The notes under the pieces are model-generated. The model was given only the letters and a program-made list of their open reading frames with translations, did not search any database and was not told the origin of the DNA. From NCBI GenBank assembly GCA_039881145.1, contig JAYKKI010000132.1:2642501-2706500 (forward strand): 64,000 nt of DNA. Reading direction: 5' to 3'. Source of the stretch: Druceiella hillmani. Its lineage: Eukaryota; Arthropoda; Insecta; Lepidoptera; Hepialidae. Shown one piece after another: positions 59,214-64,000 of this stretch. Every line of letters begins with the position of its first letter. Within the stretch, counting starts at the first letter, position 1. Both the position numbers and the translations under genes were made by a program.

Positions 59214-60834
59214 AAGTCTTATGATAGGCGTTGAATATATGTTATTGAATGTCTATGTCCTTTTTTATTTCTTACGAGAAGAAAATTCAGTAAAAATGGT
59301 TATAATTTTCAAAGCAAAAGAAAAAAAAAAGTAAAAGCAAAACTCGTCGAGAAATTTTAGCGCATAGAATCAAACAAAGCTAATATAGTTTTTGAATTAA
59401 ATATTTCAGTGGGAAAATTGATGCAACAGGACAAAATGTATGCTTTTTACTGAACGAGAATAACAAAAAGATTCAAATGCATTCAACGAAATAAATAGTG
59501 ATGTTCATTGGAAAATCTATCACAAGTGTCTTTTGATCCAATTATACTAAAGAAGATATTATGACTATTTTTTAATGTGTCTATAATTAAAAAGAGTAAA
59601 AAAGCCAAAAAAAATTAATTCCTTTCTTTTATTAGGGTGATTATAGCAAAATAAATGGGTTGTACTGATGGTATTTTTTAAATTCTTAAATTACTTGTCA
59701 TTACTTGTTATATATTATTTGAGTAGAGCATGCTGCACTTATCAGAAATGTAAATAAGCTTTCAGTAATATGTTATTTTATTCAGTATTTTTATTTACTA
59801 GGGTTTTAACGTTTTTATTCATATATTAGTTCCCTCATTTATAGTTAATCATAATCATAAATTCATTTTAATAATCTAATCGAATCAGATTATTTATTCA
59901 GACCAAAAAGCCTTTATGGTTTTGTTTCTCTTAAACATAGACCAATATTCTGCAATATTCTTTTATCATACAAATAACCACTTATATTCTCTTAATTGGA
60001 GGCCGGAATTTAATACTCCCTACTACAGGAAAACGTGAAGCAGAAATACATTTTGCTCTATGTTTATAGAATGATACTATGGAGATTACCACGATTTTAT
60101 TAGATAGCCCACGACCATTTATTCATTATTACAAAGTTACCTTCTTTCAATTATTAATTTTTACCTTTACTATATTATTCTGTGATTGTAACTTATTCTC
60201 CAGGTGGGCGTTTACTGGAAGTTGATTAACATTTTAATAAGTGAAACAAAATCAGTTCAAAATTGGTATTGTAATGTGGCTAAAATCCTTGTCTATTTAA
60301 TATCATTATTACTGAAATGCACAATTAAGTAATTCCATTACCCTTTTGTAAACAAAGAGAAAGCAGTGACACAGTTCCTCTACACAGTCACATTTTATTT
60401 TCCCCGTACCTCACATCCCTTTTCTCGATGATATCACATTTACAATATTTTCTTTATGGGACGAATATGTGCAAGTAGTAAGATTACCTAAAACCCCAAT
60501 ACCCAGCGAAATACCCAATCAAAATATGTCTTATAGCACCTCCGGCAGATATGTGGTTTGAACAGCCTTCAATTTGAATAAAGGTATGCCTGTTAGGTAG
60601 TCCTTCTCCGAGAAAGGCTCACTATCGATATAGTTTCATTATTCTTTTTATTTGTGGTTTATGTGGTTTTCCTTTTTTTTAGGATTATGTTATTTGCAAG
60701 AAGGGGTTTTATTGCTGAGTATTTTAGTGACTGGTGTGATGGGTCCTCATGCAAAGTGAAAGATTCCTGAAGTCGTCTTGAGATATTCATTTAATCCGCT
60801 TTGATATAAATAGCTAATAAATCACAAAATAATA

Positions 60835-60855
60835 CCCACACACAAACACACACAC

Positions 60856-60899
<44 letters not shown>
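60835..60899. repeat. Compound (CA)n/(TA)n microsatellite
   Basis: cacacaaacacacacacata leading into about 35 bases of alternating AT. Confidence 0.93.
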
Positions 60900-61661
60900 C
60901 TGTGTTAGGGAATACCCATGTTCAATGGTCTTTAAGTCTTTCTGATATTTTTTTTATTTTTTGAACCAAACTCATAATTTGAATAAAAAATTATTCGATA
61001 TGACATGAATGAGTATGAGAGAAATTAATTTCTTTTTCATTAACTAAGTGAATAATTGGTCATTAACTAGGTGAATAATAATACCGTTACTTACTCAGTA
61101 CCCCATAATACCGTAAAATTTAAAAAAATCTTGCTATTAGTTTCTTATTATTTTGAGACAAATGGGAGAATAAAATCGTTGCTTGCAGTAATACATAAAC
61201 AATAAAACAATACACATTTGCTTTTTAATAGCGCGAAGAGTGCATAAACTTAGGCAGTTACTCAGGATGAGATCGTTAAAAATATGGTATAAAAAAAGAC
61301 TATTTATTGCAAACCTATAGTTTTGAACAATTTTCCTGGACAAGTACCCTTACGCGTTAGATTTATTTTTTTTGCCTCACTACGCGTTAATTTTAGGATC
61401 TTCAGTAATAAATCATTTTGATAAGATCGCTGCCGTTGCATACAAATAATATTAAATTGATTATTAATTTAGAAATACAAAAAAGTAAGATAAGCTTCAA
61501 AACCAAAAAAAAATTTATTTCAAATATTTTATATTTTAAGTATTATTTACTTGAAACATTCGTAACTAAATATGCATTTTAATTTACCCCTATGTTGATA
61601 CACAATTTATATACAAGGCAAGAAAGATACACATTAGACACGCAAATTTCCAGGATCATGT

Positions 61662-61719
61662 TTAGGGCCTTGTTTACTGAATAACCAGAAATTTCCTTAT
61701 TCAATATGCAAGGCCCTTA
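61662..61719. repeat. Imperfect inverted repeat
   Basis: ttagggccttgtttactgaa (61661-61684 region) faces ttattcaatatgcaaggccc (61697-61719) with about four differences and a 12-base loop. Confidence 0.7.
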
Positions 61720-62429
61720 ATAATATCAGATTTACAGAAAATACTCATTGAAACTTTTTTTTTAGAAAAAAGCGTTTTTATTTCTAATAGCCTTGAAATT
61801 AAGCAAAAAAAAAACAAATAATCACTTGCATATTGCCTAAATGTCATTTTTCGTCTATATGAAACGTGAAACTTGCTGTAAATAGGAAGAAATAAAGTAT
61901 AAATTAATCATCACAATCTCTAAAAATGCATATACATACACAAATATAAAAAAATATTGCATTTTTTAACAGCTTGAGGAAAAGTAAAATCCGATAGAGA
62001 AAGAGTTATGAGATATAAATTTGATCGTCCCCTATCTTTTCTAGGGAATAGTAACATGTCATCTACATAGGTTTAAAAAACCAAAGAGTAATTAATATGT
62101 TCACAACGGGTAAACATGAGGGTTCCATACAAATATAGGCACATATAGACGTTTAAGGCCATACAGAATTTTTATTGAATAATTTAGAAATATTGTCATT
62201 ACTTTCCGCCGTATTTATGTAGAAGCAGTATTTCTTTCATTGGTATAAAATTCTCAAAATAACTTTTCCTGTATCATATAGTTAGCTATTTTTAGTATCC
62301 GCCGGTTCACTTAATGACAAGAGAAAAATAAAAATTTAATTCAATTTTCCAGCTAATCAACAGGTCTAAAAATTATATCGTTTTTTTTAGAGAAGGAAAG
62401 ATAAAAAAATGTAGTTTTGAACTTCTCAA

Positions 62430-62540
62430 AGAACGATGACGAAACCTCAAATGCCTATTCGGAACTAGGTGGACGGAAAAACGGTCGGAAAGGCAGGCGT
62501 CGGTATTTCAAAAATGGGACTCCATTCGGACCTTTCGGAA
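62430..62540. other. Small GC-richer block
   Basis: About 110 bases with repeated cgga motifs (ctattcggaactaggtggac, acggtcggaaaggcagg, cattcggacctttcgg). No coding signal. Confidence 0.35.
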
Positions 62541-64000
62541 AAAGAATTTCATTGAAGGGAAATATATAGCATTTTAACAATTAAAAAAATTACTTTAATA
62601 ATCATTAATGTTTGCACAATTGATTTAAACAAGTTTTAAATTGAAAAAATAGTCGCCAGTAAAGAAATAACTATTTTATTGTTTCCTTGTCATTTTAAAA
62701 CATTGTTTCAAAGTTTTTTTCTTAATATAATCAAAGAAACGCAATATCTGTGCCGATCATCTAAAATATATTTATATAAACACATGAAGCGTGATTTGAA
62801 ATTATTCTCTTATATTTCGTTACAATACGGTTGACGAATAGGATCGAAAATAAATTATTAAGAAAAAATGTAAAATTTATGTGACACTGTAATTTTTCTA
62901 TAACACTTAACAATTTCTATAACACTTCAATATTCTTTTTGCTATCAAGGGTTCCAGTCCTTGATAGAAAAAAGAATATTAAAGTTTTCAGATTTTTTTA
63001 AATAATAAATATAATGGAATGTAAATATTAGAAAATAGGTTCATGAATTTCATGCAGACTCAAATAAAACGGTATTTTGACTCCACAAATTTGAAGAAAT
63101 AAGTTTCACTTTAAGCTATTTGTTATAAACACTGATAGATGATGTTTTTACCCTTCCATGAGTGAATTTTTTGCAATCATTTTCCTATACCTTGTTTTAA
63201 CATATATTTATAATTAAGCTAACTTTAAGAATGAAATATTACTGAATGGCAAATAAACCATCACCCACTTAACTCGTTCGGATACAGTGTAATGAGCCAC
63301 TTAAAATAAAATACATCAAGTAACTGAAATATATGTTTTTAATATTTTAAGTAGTTAGGAAAAATTACAATCAGAAAATTGTTTTTTCCTCTTTGTTATA
63401 TTGTTTAATTTCACTGAATCAGCAATAAAAACCCATTTTATATGTAGAAACAAAAGAAATATTTGATGTCTCAAAAATTATAAATTTTGCTTTTTTTATT
63501 TCCTGAAATGAACAGTTCTAGAAAACAATTATGGGGTATCCTAATACCATTCAGCTGCTGTTAATATATTAATTTCATTTTGTGCCATGAAAGTTATTTC
63601 AGCACAGAGTTATTACCAATAATGCTTGTAAATTAAATAAAACTTTTTAAAATATGTATATAGTTTATTTAAAGATTCGTAGAAGTACGCCTATTCGAAT
63701 TAATTTAAAATCCATATAAAGAATTCTAATCTCGCAAACTGAAAAAAATCTAGATAACAAAGAATTCTTTCAAAAATTTAAAATCGATTTGAATTCTTTA
63801 AGATTCCTTAGATGGGGACTTTTTAACTTTGTCATATACGTCCGTATGTTAAAGCCTTGAGGACGCCATTGAGCAAAATATATAGACAACTAAGTAACCA
63901 TACTTAACAGATTTTACCTTTGAAATATTATAAAGGCTATTGCCTTAAGTCAAGTTACTTGCTTGTAAGTTGTTTGTATTGCATTATTAATATTATTTTT
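62541..64000. other. AT-rich non-coding stretch
   Basis: No gene. A 20 bp tandem duplication (tttctataacactt) at about 62894-62930 abuts the foldback at 62921-62988. Confidence 0.5.
62921..62988. repeat. Inverted repeat, 30 bp arms
   Basis: Left arm 62921-62950 (cttcaatattctttttgcta, tcaagg) and right arm 62959-62988 pair with about four differences; loop gttccagt. Confidence 0.85.

Larger units (their letters stand above)
59214..62429. other. AT-rich non-coding stretch
   Basis: No gene; the minus frame 61137-61343 has no motif. Contains the microsatellite at 60835-60899 and the foldback at 61662-61708. Confidence 0.5.

Overview
The window looks like arthropod, most probably insect, nuclear DNA. 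It is strongly AT-rich (about 70% by eye), full of long (AT)n microsatellites, and carries decayed DNA transposons of the mariner (SETMAR/cecropia-like) and Tc1 (DD34E) types, a Ty3/gypsy pol fossil, a tRNA-derived SINE and several dispersed repeats of kinds common in insect genomes. I see no intact host protein gene. The longest open frames are short and are explained by microsatellites, transposon fossils or chance. Two short stretches with splice-like borders (438-682 and 55839-55989) are the only candidate host exons, and both are weak. The window is best read as a gene desert or one or more very large introns.

Layout. 0-13.5 kb: candidate last exon near 0.4-0.7 kb, AT-rich unique sequence, dispersed repeats at 3.4, 6.5, 8.2-9.1 and 12.7-13.5 kb, and a ~230 bp tandem repeat at 10.9-11.8 kb holding a long foldback. 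14-21 kb: a CpG/CA-rich alternating purine-pyrimidine tract and the first pair of duplicated GC-richer blocks (14.95 and 19.93 kb). 22-30 kb: broken mariner (22.5-23.5 kb, minus), microsatellites, a very old Tc1 fossil (28.7-29.3 kb, plus). 31-37 kb: second copy of the 3.4 kb repeat, a large GC-richer block (32.45-33.13 kb), one arm of a duplicated block (36.35 kb) and the SINE (37.46 kb). 40-47 kb: a cluster of perfect small hairpins, gypsy pol fossil (minus) with an internal tandem triplication, younger broken Tc1 element (minus), and the inverted partner of the 36.35 kb block (46.4 kb). 49-64 kb: a 99 bp tandem repeat, a three-member family of GC-richer blocks (52.1 minus, 55.1 plus, 58.9 plus), small hairpins and AT-rich unique sequence.

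The most interesting signal is the set of 200-400 bp GC-richer blocks present in two or three diverged copies inside this one window, in direct or inverted orientation, with no reading-frame constraint, no terminal inverted repeats and almost invariant cores. They behave like locally duplicated conserved non-coding elements, possibly enhancers of a developmental locus; that function is inference. The second signal is a recurrent mutational pattern: short inverted duplications with arms of about 10-50 bp, often perfect, and loops of 0-15 nt. Two of them, in the 11 kb tandem repeat and in the mariner, can be placed as insertions of a reversed copy of adjacent sequence.
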